Of a stretch of DNA of 58,163 nucleotides, positions 33,944 through 41,384 are shown one piece after another. The translations under genes and the position numbers were made by a program. The notes below the pieces were generated by a model, which ran no database searches, had not been told where the DNA came from, and saw only the letters and a list, made by a program, of their open reading frames with translations. The number at the start of each line of letters is the position of its first letter. Position 1 is the first letter of the stretch. This DNA is from a virus, in IMG/VR virus record IMGVR_UViG_3300017917_000687, positions 1 through 58,163 of that record; one strand, written 5' to 3'.

Positions 33944-34930
33944 TTAGCTGATGAGGCTGGGCGTGATGGAGTCGGTGGCGAACAGGTCGGCGATCCACTC
34001 GGCTGCCGTGTCCGGGAACTCGTCGACCAGGTCCTCGACGTCATCGACGTCGTCGTACCAGTACGAGAGCAGCGCTGCCGCCTTGTGCGGTGCGTCGAAC
34101 ACCCACTGCTCGACACCAGCTACTCCGCGACGCGACCACTGGTTGTGTGCCGCCTTGACGTACGGGCTGATCTGCGCTGCGGTGTACGTCTGCTTGGGGA
34201 TTCCTTTGTAGCTGGACTTGGTGTCCTTGCTGTCTGAGATGTACGAACCCTTAGCCTCGGTCGTGCCGGTTCGCCAGGTGTCGTAGTAGTCCTCGAACTC
34301 GTCGTCAAAACGGCTGCGGTAGCCGCCGTACCCGGAGTACATGTTGGTGTAGCCGCCGGTGCGCTCTCCCGTGAACTTGTGATACGACCAGGCGTAGGTG
34401 TTGGACAGCCAGGCGTTCTGGTAGTTGACGCCAGCGTGTGCGTTGATCACCACGACCGCGCCGTCTGCACGCACCAGTGCGAACTTGTTGCTGCGGCCGA
34501 TGAGCTCGCCCACGAACTTCTGCCAGTTGACGTCGGTCAGCAGCTCGGGGTTGCCGATGAGCGCCGGACGGATGAAGTTCTGAATGAAGTGCCAGGTGTC
34601 GGACTTGGCCTTGTCTGCGGCGTTGCCGGTGGACAGGATGCCGTTGTGTGCGAGCCAGACGTCGTCGGTCACCTTGTAGGGGTGGCAGTTGTCGAAGTCG
34701 ATGTCGCCGTGCGTCTGCATGCGTGCGTGCCACACGCAGTTCTTGCCCTCGGCGTGCTTACGGTAGAAGTCGACGAACTCCTGCGCGTTGGCGGGCAGGC
34801 ACTTGAAGATGTGCAGCTTGTCGCCTTCGGCGTACATGATGCCGAGGCCGTCCTGGTTCTTGGTGTAGACGTCGGCGAGGAACTCATCGCTGAAGGTGGA
34901 CTGGGTGGTTTGCTGAACGAGAAGACACAT
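33944..34930 (-). CDS. Class II glutamine amidotransferase (Ntn hydrolase)
   Basis: 328 residues beginning MCLLVQQ; Cys2 becomes the N-terminal nucleophile. Conserved blocks of the GATase II fold: GLGIMYAEGDKL, VWHARMQTHGDIDFDN, WLAHNGIL, and FALVRADGAVVVIN. About 190 residues are catalytic; the C-terminal 140 residues are Tyr/Gly/Asp-rich and novel to me. GATase II supplies ammonia from glutamine. It lies 28 bases downstream of a predicted amidoligase, matching the phage amidoligase-amidotransferase modules predicted by comparative genomics. Confidence 0.86.
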   Translation of the reverse strand: MCLLVQQTTQSTFSDEFLADVYTKNQDGLGIMYAEGDKLHIFKCLPANAQEFVDFYRKHAEGKNCVWHARMQTHGDIDFDNCHPYKVTDDVWLAHNGILSTGNAADKAKSDTWHFIQNFIRPALIGNPELLTDVNWQKFVGELIGRSNKFALVRADGAVVVINAHAGVNYQNAWLSNTYAWSYHKFTGERTGGYTNMYSGYGGYRSRFDDEFEDYYDTWRTGTTEAKGSYISDSKDTKSSYKGIPKQTYTAAQISPYVKAAHNQWSRRGVAGVEQWVFDAPHKAAALLSYWYDDVDDVEDLVDEFPDTAAEWIADLFATDSITPSLIS

Positions 34931-34958
34931 GTTGGTATTTCCTTGGTTGGGTGTTTGC

Positions 34959-36299
34959 TTAGGCGGTCTCGAGACGGTTCTCGAGATACGGGACGAGCAT
35001 GTCGGTGTCGCCGGACTCGTCGGACCGGATGAAGTCCATGAACTTGTCGGCCTTGAGCTGGCGGATCGACGTGGTCGAGCGGCCGCAGAACTCGACGAGA
35101 GCGTTCGAGAACTGGATCGCAGCCATGACCGACTCGTACTTGAGACTGCCCTTGAAGATGCGGAACTCGATGGTCTTGCGCGGCGTGATGTTCACCGCCT
35201 CGTACCGGTCGTTGGACTCTGCCGACTGGCCGATCTTCTTGTCCTTAATTTGGCAGTAGCCCTCGGCGTAGCGGCGGGCGACAGCACGGATCAGGTCGGC
35301 GTTGTCCGGATCGTTGACGAACGACACGATCTTGGCGATCTGCAACTTCGACAGCCCCTCCTTGCTGACGTGGATGTGCAGGCCACAGGTTGTAGTGTTG
35401 TGCGAGCGCAGGCTGCGGACGGCGTTCTTGTCTTTGAGCCAGGCCCAAAGATCACGATGCTTGTCCAGACCCATGGGCTGGCTAATGATCTCGAAGCCGT
35501 TGCTTAGTGAGCCGTCGTTCTCGAAGAACACGTTGGCGCCGAACTGCTCGTTGTTGATGAGCTTGTGCAGCTCCAGCGCCTTGTCACTGCGGTTGTTCTC
35601 TCTGAGTACTTCGACCTCAAGCTCGACGCCGAGGTAGCGCTTCTTCATCCGGGTCCAGTCGCTGACCTGAGGACGCTGCGATCCCTTGCTGCTGTGGTAG
35701 TTGCCGATGACCCGAGAAGCCGGGCTGTAGTCGACGTGGTAGTACTCATCGTTGTTGTCGTCGTACTCGAAGTTGTCGTCGTCTTCGTGGAAGACGCAGC
35801 GGTTGCCGTACTGGTCGTAGCCGTCTCGTGAACTGTCGGAGTAGACGTATTCATCGTAGTAATCGGACCAGCGGTAGCTGTTCTCGATGCAGTTACGGCA
35901 GACATCTGCGGTGTCATCGGAGTAGTGGCTGCGCACCTGATTGCGCAATTCCCACTCACCGCAGTCGTCGCAGCGGACGATGATGTCGCGGTTATGCAGG
36001 TAGTCGATGCATTCTTCGGAGTCGTCGGCGCATTCGTACTTGCTGAACCAGTCGCTGAAGTCTCCGATCTCGTAGCTGCTGTAGCGATCAAGCCATAGCC
36101 TAAGGTGCAGCAGCATGCAGCCTTCTTCTCCGTTCATGCCCGACTGGACAAGGGACTTGATGCCAGTGAGGTGGCAGATGTCGAAGAGTTGATCGACGTC
36201 GCCGCCTTGTAGTGCCCGATTGGTAACGAGCGTTGCGAACCTGAGCTTCTCTGCGTAGCTTGCTGCGGCCAGGCGTTCCAGGTATGGATAGTTCTTCAT
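34959..36299 (-). CDS. Predicted amidoligase (COOH-NH2 ligase, GCS/GS-like fold) with zinc ribbon and acidic insert
   Basis: 446 residues. Residues 1-90: helical domain. Cys110, Cys113, Cys134 and Cys137 form a zinc ribbon. Residues 141-192 are extremely Asp/Tyr-rich (YDEYVYSDSS, EDDDNFEYDDNNDEYYHVDY). From residue 222: the amidoligase core with GVELEVE (224-230), ENDGSL (260-265), GFEIISQP, CGLHIHVS (305-312) and TIEFRIFKGS (376-385). These are the metal and ATP-site motifs of the predicted COOH-NH2 ligases. It likely joins an amine or ammonia to a carboxylate of a peptide or cell-wall component; the actual substrate is unknown. Starts after its own terminator and leader. Confidence 0.85.
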   Translation of the reverse strand: MKNYPYLERLAAASYAEKLRFATLVTNRALQGGDVDQLFDICHLTGIKSLVQSGMNGEEGCMLLHLRLWLDRYSSYEIGDFSDWFSKYECADDSEECIDYLHNRDIIVRCDDCGEWELRNQVRSHYSDDTADVCRNCIENSYRWSDYYDEYVYSDSSRDGYDQYGNRCVFHEDDDNFEYDDNNDEYYHVDYSPASRVIGNYHSSKGSQRPQVSDWTRMKKRYLGVELEVEVLRENNRSDKALELHKLINNEQFGANVFFENDGSLSNGFEIISQPMGLDKHRDLWAWLKDKNAVRSLRSHNTTTCGLHIHVSKEGLSKLQIAKIVSFVNDPDNADLIRAVARRYAEGYCQIKDKKIGQSAESNDRYEAVNITPRKTIEFRIFKGSLKYESVMAAIQFSNALVEFCGRSTTSIRQLKADKFMDFIRSDESGDTDMLVPYLENRLETA

Positions 36300-36304
36300 A
36301 GACC

Positions 36305-36316
36305 TTCCGTGGTTGG
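36305..36316 (-). promoter_or_regulatory. Shared leader motif CCAACCACGGA before amidoligase
   Basis: Minus-strand CCAACCACGGAA directly before the amidoligase ATG; ACGGA serves as ribosome site. Near-identical leaders stand before erf (28453-28464), the amidotransferase (34939-34951) and the 43514 gene (43496-43506). Confidence 0.6.
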
Positions 36317-36342
36317 AAATAAAAAACCCGCCGATTGGCGGG
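36317..36342 (-). terminator. Terminator before amidoligase
   Basis: Minus-strand stem CCCGCC/GGCGGG with AATC loop and TTTTTTATTT tail. Another hairpin (CCCTCCT/AGGAGGG) lies at 36388-36408, in the 125-base gap between 36299 and 36425, which holds no gene. Confidence 0.88.
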
Positions 36343-36424
36343 TCACGAAATGTGCAGACAGCTCTACTTACAAACAGCAGGAGGGGCTACCCTCCTCCGA
36401 AAGGAGGGAAGCCACTCCCATGAA

Positions 36425-36901
36425 TCACCCCACGGCTGGAAGCACCCTTGCTTTCCTTAGCTTGAGCTGTTGCAACACGTAGTCGAGTGCTGCCTCGAGC
36501 TCGGCGACGGTGCAAATCTCAAGCTGCGCGTCGTGTACTTCCATCGCCGTGTTTAGAGCAACGAGCTCTGGCCCGGTGAGCACGAAGCGTTTGTGCTCGA
36601 CGGCACGATGGCAGCACGCATAGATGGCGTCTTGCGCCGCTCTGATCTCAGTCTTGTACTCGTCGCCAATGCGCTTGATAGCCAGTGCCTCTGTGACGTT
36701 GAGCGCCTCGATGATGATGCTGATGACATCCTTGTCTGCCTTTCCTTGGCGCAGGAGATCGACTGCGTTGTGGTTCTTGATCCGGGTGTTGAGGATGATC
36801 GAGCCGCCGCCAACCTCAGCTGCCTTGAGCATGCCGCTCTTGAGCCACGCCATGACGTCGAGCCTGACTCCCTTGGGTTTGTACTTGCTGCGCTTTCTCA
36901 C
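36425..36901 (-). CDS. Conserved phage hypothetical protein
   Basis: 158 residues from GTG 36901 (ribosome site GGAGGGCGGGC; GTGA overlap with the previous stop). The N-terminal RKRSKYKPKGVRLDVMAWL followed by LNTRIKNHNAVDLLRQGKA is a conserved pattern in many phages; all helical. Function unknown. The longer frame to 37171 is a shadow. Confidence 0.8.
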   Translation of the reverse strand: MRKRSKYKPKGVRLDVMAWLKSGMLKAAEVGGGSIILNTRIKNHNAVDLLRQGKADKDVISIIIEALNVTEALAIKRIGDEYKTEIRAAQDAIYACCHRAVEHKRFVLTGPELVALNTAMEVHDAQLEICTVAELEAALDYVLQQLKLRKARVLPAVG

Positions 36902-37047
36902 GCCCGCCCTCCGTTTTTCTCGCGCAGCTCTGCATCGATGGCGGCGATCAGCTGCATGCCGCTGTACTGTGAAGTCAGGAGGACGATGTCGGCGTTGCTG
37001 CCTGGCAGTGCGGCCAGGACGATTGCCCTGTACGCACGCTTGGTCAT
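36898..37047 (-). CDS. Small hypothetical protein
   Basis: 49 residues (MTKRAYRAIVLAALPGSNAD...). Ribosome site GGAAGAGG 5 bases upstream; both ends overlap neighbours by 4 bases (ATGA, GTGA), which supports it strongly despite its size. Not recognised. Confidence 0.7.
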   Translation of the reverse strand: MTKRAYRAIVLAALPGSNADIVLLTSQYSGMQLIAAIDAELREKNGGRA

Positions 37048-37220
37048 GCTGGCCTCTTCCATGTGACGGTTGCCTCAGCGGCGTACCAACCAAGCGCCTT
37101 GTGATCGTCGATCTCAACCTGGTCTGGCCAGCCGAGAGCGATGGTCCACGCGTGAGCCTCATCCTTGGCATGGCCGAGCCAGTAGACGCCGCCTGGTGAG
37201 ACGATGACCCAGGGCATCAT
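37044..37220 (-). CDS. Small hypothetical protein, Trp-rich
   Basis: 58 residues from ATG 37220 (ATGATG overlapping the previous stop). Beta-rich, with several Trp (PWVIVSPGGVYWLGHAKDEA, ALGWYAAEATVTWKRP). Related in look to small phage proteins annotated as unknown. Confidence 0.65.
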   Translation of the reverse strand: MMPWVIVSPGGVYWLGHAKDEAHAWTIALGWPDQVEIDDHKALGWYAAEATVTWKRPA

Positions 37221-37399
37221 TTGCCGTCCTCCCGGTTGATCGGGATGTACTGGCAGTTCTCGTCGAACGAGTTGACGCACTCGAACTGCGGCGTGCGTGG
37301 ACCCCAGGTCTGATCCTCGTGATTGGCCCAGCGTTGGCAGCGTTTGCAGTTGTGATCAGGCAAGGTGACGTTGCACCTGGCGTAGTCATACGGCAGCAC
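37217..37399 (-). CDS. Small cysteine-containing protein
   Basis: 60 residues from a GTG at 37399 (GGAGAC upstream); an ATG at 37453 is possible but lies deep in the previous gene. CKRCQRWANHED with further Cys (ARCNVTLP, FECVNSFDENCQY) suggests a metal site. Not recognised. Confidence 0.6.
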   Translation of the reverse strand: MLPYDYARCNVTLPDHNCKRCQRWANHEDQTWGPRTPQFECVNSFDENCQYIPINREDGK

Positions 37400-37880
37400 G
37401 CTTGTCTCCTTTCGGCCAGCCAAGCTTGGCAAGATCAGATACGACGTTGGCAATCACTGGCAGAGAGCGATCAACTGGAGACATGTCCTTTGGCGCGTAC
37501 TTTTCAAACTCAGGGAATGCCTTGATGAATGACTTGATGGTGGTGCATGCCATGACAGCGCTTTTGAGCTGCTCACGCGCTGCCCTGATGTCTTCATCCT
37601 CTTTCTTGAACTTAGCGAGTGCCTCAGTAACCACTGAACTTGGAGCGTCGCCAATCACAACTGTTCTGCTACTCCAGTTCATGTCGTCGTAGATGATGTC
37701 GCCGACATGATGTGTCGCAAGCGCATGAGGTGTGCGCTTGAAAATCTTGCGGCACTCAGGTGACATCGCTTTGACGACGGCGTCCTGAACGATCTGCTTG
37801 CGCTTTGATTTGTCAGGCTTGGGTACATCAGCCATCACTGCACGCACGATGGCTTCCTTCTGGTACTTCTGAAGTCTCAT
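37386..37880 (-). CDS. Possible Nmad5-type (nucleotide-modification-associated) protein
   Basis: 164 residues from ATG 37880 (GGAGAACCGAGGA upstream). The start MRLQKYQKEAIVRAVMADV and the later segment LKSAVMACTTIKSFIKAFPE followed by FEKYAPKD resemble my memory of the Nmad5 family. Nmad domains were predicted from gene neighbourhoods of DNA-modification clusters. No modification enzyme is evident nearby. Family call tentative; gene call firm. Confidence 0.65.
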   Translation of the reverse strand: MRLQKYQKEAIVRAVMADVPKPDKSKRKQIVQDAVVKAMSPECRKIFKRTPHALATHHVGDIIYDDMNWSSRTVVIGDAPSSVVTEALAKFKKEDEDIRAAREQLKSAVMACTTIKSFIKAFPEFEKYAPKDMSPVDRSLPVIANVVSDLAKLGWPKGDKRAAV

Positions 37881-38038
37881 TCCTCGGTTCTCCTTTCGAT
37901 CGGCTTGGCCAGCAACCAATTGTCGCCGAGCAGGCGAACCTGGCGCACCCACTGACGCTGGTACGAGCGGTTGTGCTCACGCGGGATGAGCGGGTTGTTG
38001 AAGTGTTGGCGCACACGGCGCAGGACTGTGGTGTTCAT
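37877..38038 (-). CDS. Small basic hypothetical protein
   Basis: 53 residues, Arg/Gln-rich (TVLRRVRQHFNNPLIPREHN). Strong ribosome site AAGGAGTGATC before ATG and an ATGA overlap with the next gene support it. Possibly nucleic-acid binding. Confidence 0.68.
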   Translation of the reverse strand: MNTTVLRRVRQHFNNPLIPREHNRSYQRQWVRQVRLLGDNWLLAKPIERRTEE

Positions 38039-38040
38039 GA

Positions 38041-38472
38041 TCACTCCTTCTTCAGCAGTTTCTTGACGCCGCTTTGTTCAGCCTCGAACACGCGGTCGAT
38101 CCACTCGGTCAGCTCCCTTGCAAAGTTCTCTGTGTCCTCGATCAGGCCCAGCGCATCGCAGTACTCGTTGAGCAGTGACGCCATCATCGAGGAGTGTGCG
38201 TGGCCAGCCAGCGTCACGGGAATCTCCGACTTCGGCTCTGCCTGGATGATCATCTGGCTGAGCGCCGCGTTGACGTGGACTGCCTTGTTCACGGTCAGTC
38301 CGAAGTCCACAGCCATCAGGTACTTCTCACCCTTGATGGCTCGGATGTTCTCCCTGATCTCGTGAGCAGACTCGAGTGCCTTGTCCAGTTCGTTGTCTGG
38401 CTTGGCCCTCTCTTCTGCCTCGAGCTGCGCGTTGATTTTCGCTATGGTTTCAGCGTCGACGTTGATGTTCAT
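38041..38472 (-). CDS. Acidic helical hypothetical protein
   Basis: 143 residues, alpha-helical throughout, no motif recognised. Directly preceded on the minus strand by a terminator and a TTTACACGA element, so it is probably the first gene of a transcription unit. Confidence 0.72.
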   Translation of the reverse strand: MNINVDAETIAKINAQLEAEERAKPDNELDKALESAHEIRENIRAIKGEKYLMAVDFGLTVNKAVHVNAALSQMIIQAEPKSEIPVTLAGHAHSSMMASLLNEYCDALGLIEDTENFARELTEWIDRVFEAEQSGVKKLLKKE

Positions 38473-38483
38473 TTGTGTTGCCT

Positions 38484-38507
38484 TACGTGTAAAGATTGAG
38501 ACGGGAT
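38484..38507 (-). promoter_or_regulatory. TTTACACGA element
   Basis: Minus-strand ATCCCGTCTCAATCTTTACA followed by CGTA, 12 bases before the ATG of the 38041-38472 gene and just after the terminator at 38515-38542. Confidence 0.6.
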
Positions 38508-38514
38508 TACCCCA

Positions 38515-38542
38515 CTGAAATGAAAACGCCCCCGAAGGGGCG
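38515..38542 (-). terminator. Rho-independent terminator
   Basis: Minus-strand stem CGCCCC/GGGGCG, TTCG-type loop, then TTTTCATTTC. Confidence 0.82.
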
Positions 38543-38562
38543 CTGCTTGGCTCAGTTCACGA

Positions 38563-38712
38563 TCATGTGAACCAGAGGTAGACGCCGTGGATGATGCCGA
38601 TCGGAAAGCAGATCGCGCCAGCCAGGAGCAGCACCCAAGATGCAGTCTTGAAGCAGAAGAAGATGTGCGTGAGCCAGGACAGCAACGCGGTGATTCCAAT
38701 GATCCAGCCCAT
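38563..38712 (-). CDS. Small two-span membrane protein
   Basis: 49 residues: MGWIIGITALLSWLTHIFFC and ASWVLLLAGAICFPIGIIHG form two hydrophobic helices. Starts 2 bases after the previous stop; ends just before the terminator. Too short for most gene finders. May alter the host membrane. Confidence 0.65.
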   Translation of the reverse strand: MGWIIGITALLSWLTHIFFCFKTASWVLLLAGAICFPIGIIHGVYLWFT

Positions 38713-38714
38713 GA

Positions 38715-39119
38715 TTACCACCAGCAGTCGTAGACCACAGCTTGGCCATCGGCGATGGCGGCTCGTGCTTTGGTGACAAAGTCCCTGACCTCTTGAACCA
38801 GATCGTCTGTCATCTCTTCCTCTGAACCCCAGAAGAACCCCGAGGCTGGACGCAGGTCCTTGGCCTCATCCCAGAGTTTGTCCAGGTCGGCTGGCATGAG
38901 CCTGACGGTGTTGCAGTTGAACGGCATGGCGGTGCCACCCTTCCTGTAGTACAGGTCAGCCATCCACTGGTGCAGGTTGTTGAACTTGCGCCAGTAGGCG
39001 AACTCGGTGTCGACGCCGTCGCGTGCCTTGCCGTTCTCGAAGATCTGGTCGTTGAGATCGACCTGCTTGTCCCCGAGCCGATCGGCTGGCGCGGTGTACG
39101 CGTACATATCAAGACCCAT
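38715..39119 (-). CDS. Conserved MGLDMY-type phage protein
   Basis: 134 residues from ATG 39119 (CAAGGAGAAACAC upstream). The start MGLDMYAYTAP, the FAYWRKFNNLHQWMADLY core and the end AVVYDCWW characterise a common phage and prophage family of unknown function that I have seen misnamed after metabolic enzymes. Overlaps the previous gene by 11 bases. Confidence 0.82.
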   Translation of the reverse strand: MGLDMYAYTAPADRLGDKQVDLNDQIFENGKARDGVDTEFAYWRKFNNLHQWMADLYYRKGGTAMPFNCNTVRLMPADLDKLWDEAKDLRPASGFFWGSEEEMTDDLVQEVRDFVTKARAAIADGQAVVYDCWW

Positions 39120-39357
39120 GTGTTTCTCCTTGTTGCTCAATGTGTCGTTGTGCAGCCTTTAGCTTGAATCCAAGGCTGCGATTCTCTTTGGTGAGCTGCT
39201 TGACCTCTTCCTCCAGGGAGATCAGACGCAGTCGCATGTACTCGAGCTGCATGGCCTGAGCGTGGATCGTCTCGGTCTTCATGCGCTCGGTAGTCTTGGC
39301 CGCTTTCTCGGCCGCTGTTGCTGGCGCAGTTGCCAGGCCTCTGGCGAGCTCGCTCAT
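39109..39357 (-). CDS. Coiled-coil hypothetical protein
   Basis: 82 residues from ATG 39357 (ATGA overlap). Residues 30-78 form a continuous heptad pattern (MRLRLISLEEEVKQLTKENR) predicting a coiled-coil dimer. Not recognised. Confidence 0.7.
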   Translation of the reverse strand: MSELARGLATAPATAAEKAAKTTERMKTETIHAQAMQLEYMRLRLISLEEEVKQLTKENRSLGFKLKAAQRHIEQQGETHGS

Positions 39358-39572
39358 CCGCCCACCTCGCAGACGCCGCACCAGAACCAGGTGTTGTGGT
39401 TGCGCTCCGTGATCATTTGGTTGGCGTCAGCGCCGCAGTCGTTGCACGGCGGATGAGTTCTGCCCGTGTACTCAGGGCTGGTTGACCTGGTGACCGGCGT
39501 GCTGATCACCGGTCTGTCAAACATGGTGCTGGGCGTCGGCGTTCCCAGCCTGAAGTCCAGGCGGATGGTCAC
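39354..39572 (-). CDS. Small zinc-ribbon protein
   Basis: 72 residues from a GTG (GTGA overlap with the NinX-like gene). CNDCGADANQMITERNHN then FWCGVCEVGG give a four-Cys metal site in the C-terminal half; N-terminal half is Thr/Pro-rich. Confidence 0.7.
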   Translation of the reverse strand: MTIRLDFRLGTPTPSTMFDRPVISTPVTRSTSPEYTGRTHPPCNDCGADANQMITERNHNTWFWCGVCEVGG

Positions 39573-39892
39573 TTCAGATCCTCCGGCACTTCAATCTCGT
39601 CGCCCAGCTTGGATGCAACGTAGCACCGCATGGCTGCGATCAGGGGTGTAGGGCCGTCCTCGCAAAAGGTTGCCTTCGGGGTTGCTGCGCACCAGTGTTC
39701 GTTGCCACTGTCCCAAAACCAACCAAGTTTCTCCCGCTCAATAATCAGCCCGCCTTGGGCCCAGTCGGTGGAGTAGTTGACTCGGTTCAGGCGCTTGTAT
39801 GTGCGCCATGCCCGCATCTCTTTGCCATCGCATTTCGCCACCGCCCAATCGAGCGCGGCTCCGGTCAGTTCACTTGTCTTGATCTTCATCAT
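39569..39892 (-). CDS. NinX/DUF2591-like protein, copy 1
   Basis: 107 residues. MKIKTSELTGAALDWAVAKC, followed by NYSTDWAQGGLIIEREK and TPLIAAMRCYVASKLGDEIE: the DUF2591 pattern of lambda NinX. Function unknown; common in phage accessory blocks. A paralogue lies directly upstream at 39903-40244. Confidence 0.88.
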   Translation of the reverse strand: MMKIKTSELTGAALDWAVAKCDGKEMRAWRTYKRLNRVNYSTDWAQGGLIIEREKLGWFWDSGNEHWCAATPKATFCEDGPTPLIAAMRCYVASKLGDEIEVPEDLK

Positions 39893-39902
39893 CTTCTCCT
39901 TG

Positions 39903-40244
39903 TCAGTTAGTCAATTCATCAGGCACTTCGACGGTATCACCCAGCTTGCTTGCACAATAGCAGCGCATGGCTGCGATCAGAGGGGTGTCGCCAGTCATTC
40001 TGGCGGTGACGCGGGCGCCATCCAAAAAAGCAACCCAACGCCCGCCGCGCGTGCCTACGCGCATGGTTATGCGCTCCCGCTCAATGATCGGCCCGCCTTG
40101 TGACCAGTCGGTTGAATAGTTGCCATCGTTGGCCTCACGCATCCCGTCGATGTAGCTTTCCAATCTGTCGGCGCTTGCGCCTTCACACTTCGCCACCGCC
40201 CAATCGAGCGCGGCTCCTGTCAGTTCACTTGTCTTGAGAAGCAT
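39903..40244 (-). CDS. NinX/DUF2591-like protein, copy 2
   Basis: 113 residues from ATG 40244 (TGGAGGGACC upstream). MLLKTSELTGAALDWAVAKC, NYSTDWSQGGPIIERERI, TPLIAAMRCYCASKLGDTVE. Clear paralogue of the gene at 39569-39892: the ends are nearly identical and the middle (residues 24-40 and 60-80) has diverged. Confidence 0.88.
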   Translation of the reverse strand: MLLKTSELTGAALDWAVAKCEGASADRLESYIDGMREANDGNYSTDWSQGGPIIERERITMRVGTRGGRWVAFLDGARVTARMTGDTPLIAAMRCYCASKLGDTVEVPDELTN

Positions 40245-40476
40245 TCGGTCCCTCCAGTAGTTCGATGGCTTCTTGCAGATGCGCGCGGGCATCTGTGATT
40301 GAGACGGATTGGTGCTCAGTGTCAGCCAGCCAGTCGTTGAGCAGGAACTCGGCTTGGCGAATTTTGTCGAGTACCTTCTCGCACGCGGCGGTCAGGTCTG
40401 CCGTGCGCTGCATGAAGTACAGGAACGGCTTGTCCTGCTCAGCGGTCAGCTCGTAGAGCTTCTTCATCTGGCCCAT
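40225..40476 (-). CDS. Helical hypothetical protein
   Basis: 83 residues, helical; AGGAAAGA ribosome site before the ATG. Overlaps the next gene by 20 bases. Not recognised. Confidence 0.68.
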   Translation of the reverse strand: MGQMKKLYELTAEQDKPFLYFMQRTADLTAACEKVLDKIRQAEFLLNDWLADTEHQSVSITDARAHLQEAIELLEGPNASQDK

Positions 40477-40714
40477 TGGTCTTTCCTTTCTGTTTCTCCA
40501 TGTACTTGGCTAGGGCCTTGCGCCCCTTTTCGGTAAGCCTTCCCCTGGCGATGAGGTTGGTTGATGTCTTGACGGTTTCGCCTGCACCGAGCAGCCCGCG
40601 CCGGCGCAGAGACCAGTAGGTGTTCCACGACCCAGGCCTGTCGTTGTACATCTTGAATCCCCACCCATCGGCGAACATCTTGAGCATGAAGGCCTGCTGT
40701 GGGGACAGGCTCAT
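40439..40714 (-). CDS. Winged-helix-like hypothetical protein
   Basis: 91 residues from ATG 40714 (CGGAG 8 bases upstream; a TTG at 40720 overlapping the previous stop is possible). The layout NTYWSLRRRGLLGAGE then RGRLTEKGRKALAKYM is typical of a winged helix in which an LTEKGRKAL wing follows the recognition helix. Probable DNA-binding protein. Confidence 0.7.
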   Translation of the reverse strand: MSLSPQQAFMLKMFADGWGFKMYNDRPGSWNTYWSLRRRGLLGAGETVKTSTNLIARGRLTEKGRKALAKYMEKQKGKTNGPDEEALRADR

Positions 40715-40716
40715 GG

Positions 40717-41085
40717 TCAATACTCCGAGGTCAGCATCAGGACGTCGCCCTGAATGAAAAAGCGCCAGTTGCCTGTCGGGCAGTCGGTTGCGTCGATCGG
40801 CCTGCTCTTGAGCGTGTGCCCGTTGCCGTCGGTCACCACGATGCAGGCGGAGGAATCCTCGCGCACGAGCAGCTCAATGGTCAGGAACCCTTCGCACCTG
40901 GCCAGGTCCAGAAGCTCGGTGCCGATGATGTCGAGGAACCAGTAGGCTCCACCGCCTGCGTTCTCGGCGAAGTACTTCACGCCGTCGGTGTACTTGAGCC
41001 AGCGGTACAGCGGGTTGACGTAGTACTGCTCGGTGCCGATGAACTGCGCCAGGTTGGATTGAAGTTCGATGGTGTCGGTTGTCAT
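40717..41085 (-). CDS. DUF6876-like conserved phage protein
   Basis: 122 residues. LQSNLAQFIGTEQYYVNPLY, YTDGVKYFAENAGGGAYWFL, then VVTDGNGHTLKSRPIDATDC and DVLMLTSEY. I recognise the overall pattern as DUF6876, a family of unknown function found widely in plasmids and phages. First gene of its unit, with a TTTACACGA element 7 bases upstream. Confidence 0.8.
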   Translation of the reverse strand: MTTDTIELQSNLAQFIGTEQYYVNPLYRWLKYTDGVKYFAENAGGGAYWFLDIIGTELLDLARCEGFLTIELLVREDSSACIVVTDGNGHTLKSRPIDATDCPTGNWRFFIQGDVLMLTSEY

Positions 41086-41091
41086 GTCAGG

Positions 41092-41115
41092 CTCGTGTAA
41101 ATCTCGGGTTGGGAG
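41092..41115 (-). promoter_or_regulatory. TTTACACGA element
   Basis: Minus-strand CTCCCAACCCGAGATTTACA then CGAG, 6 bases before the ATG of the DUF6876-like gene. The terminator of the gene upstream is directly adjacent (41126-41152). Confidence 0.65.
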
Positions 41116-41125
41116 CGGTTGCTGG

Positions 41126-41152
41126 AAAAGAAAAAGGGAGCCGAAGCTCCCT
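41126..41152 (-). terminator. Rho-independent terminator
   Basis: Minus-strand stem AGGGAGC/GCTCCCT with a TTCG tetraloop, then TTTTCTTTT. Textbook structure. Confidence 0.9.
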
Positions 41153-41171
41153 TGTCACGGGGTCAAGCTGA

Positions 41172-41384
41172 TCACCTGGCATCGAGGATGGCGACGACCT
41201 TGGTCAGCGTGTCTTCCAGCGCGGCGATCTTGGCCTTGACCTTGGTCGACTCCGTCTTGACCGCCTGAAGGCCGGCGATCTCAGCCTCCAGATTCTTGAT
41301 GCTGTCGATGAGCTGCTCGTCGGTGAGCGTGGTCACGTCGACGTTGTTGATGAAGGTGATGTTCTTGATTTCGATGGAAGCCAT
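41172..41384 (-). CDS. Probable separately translated C-terminal product (nested, in frame)
   Basis: 70 residues starting MASIEIKNITF. The sequence CAGGAGAACAAC stands before this ATG, a stronger ribosome site than that of the full gene. The product would be one beta hairpin plus a coiled coil (residues 20-68). Either a fusion of two once separate genes or a two-product gene. Confidence 0.5.
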   Translation of the reverse strand: MASIEIKNITFINNVDVTTLTDEQLIDSIKNLEAEIAGLQAVKTESTKVKAKIAALEDTLTKVVAILDAR

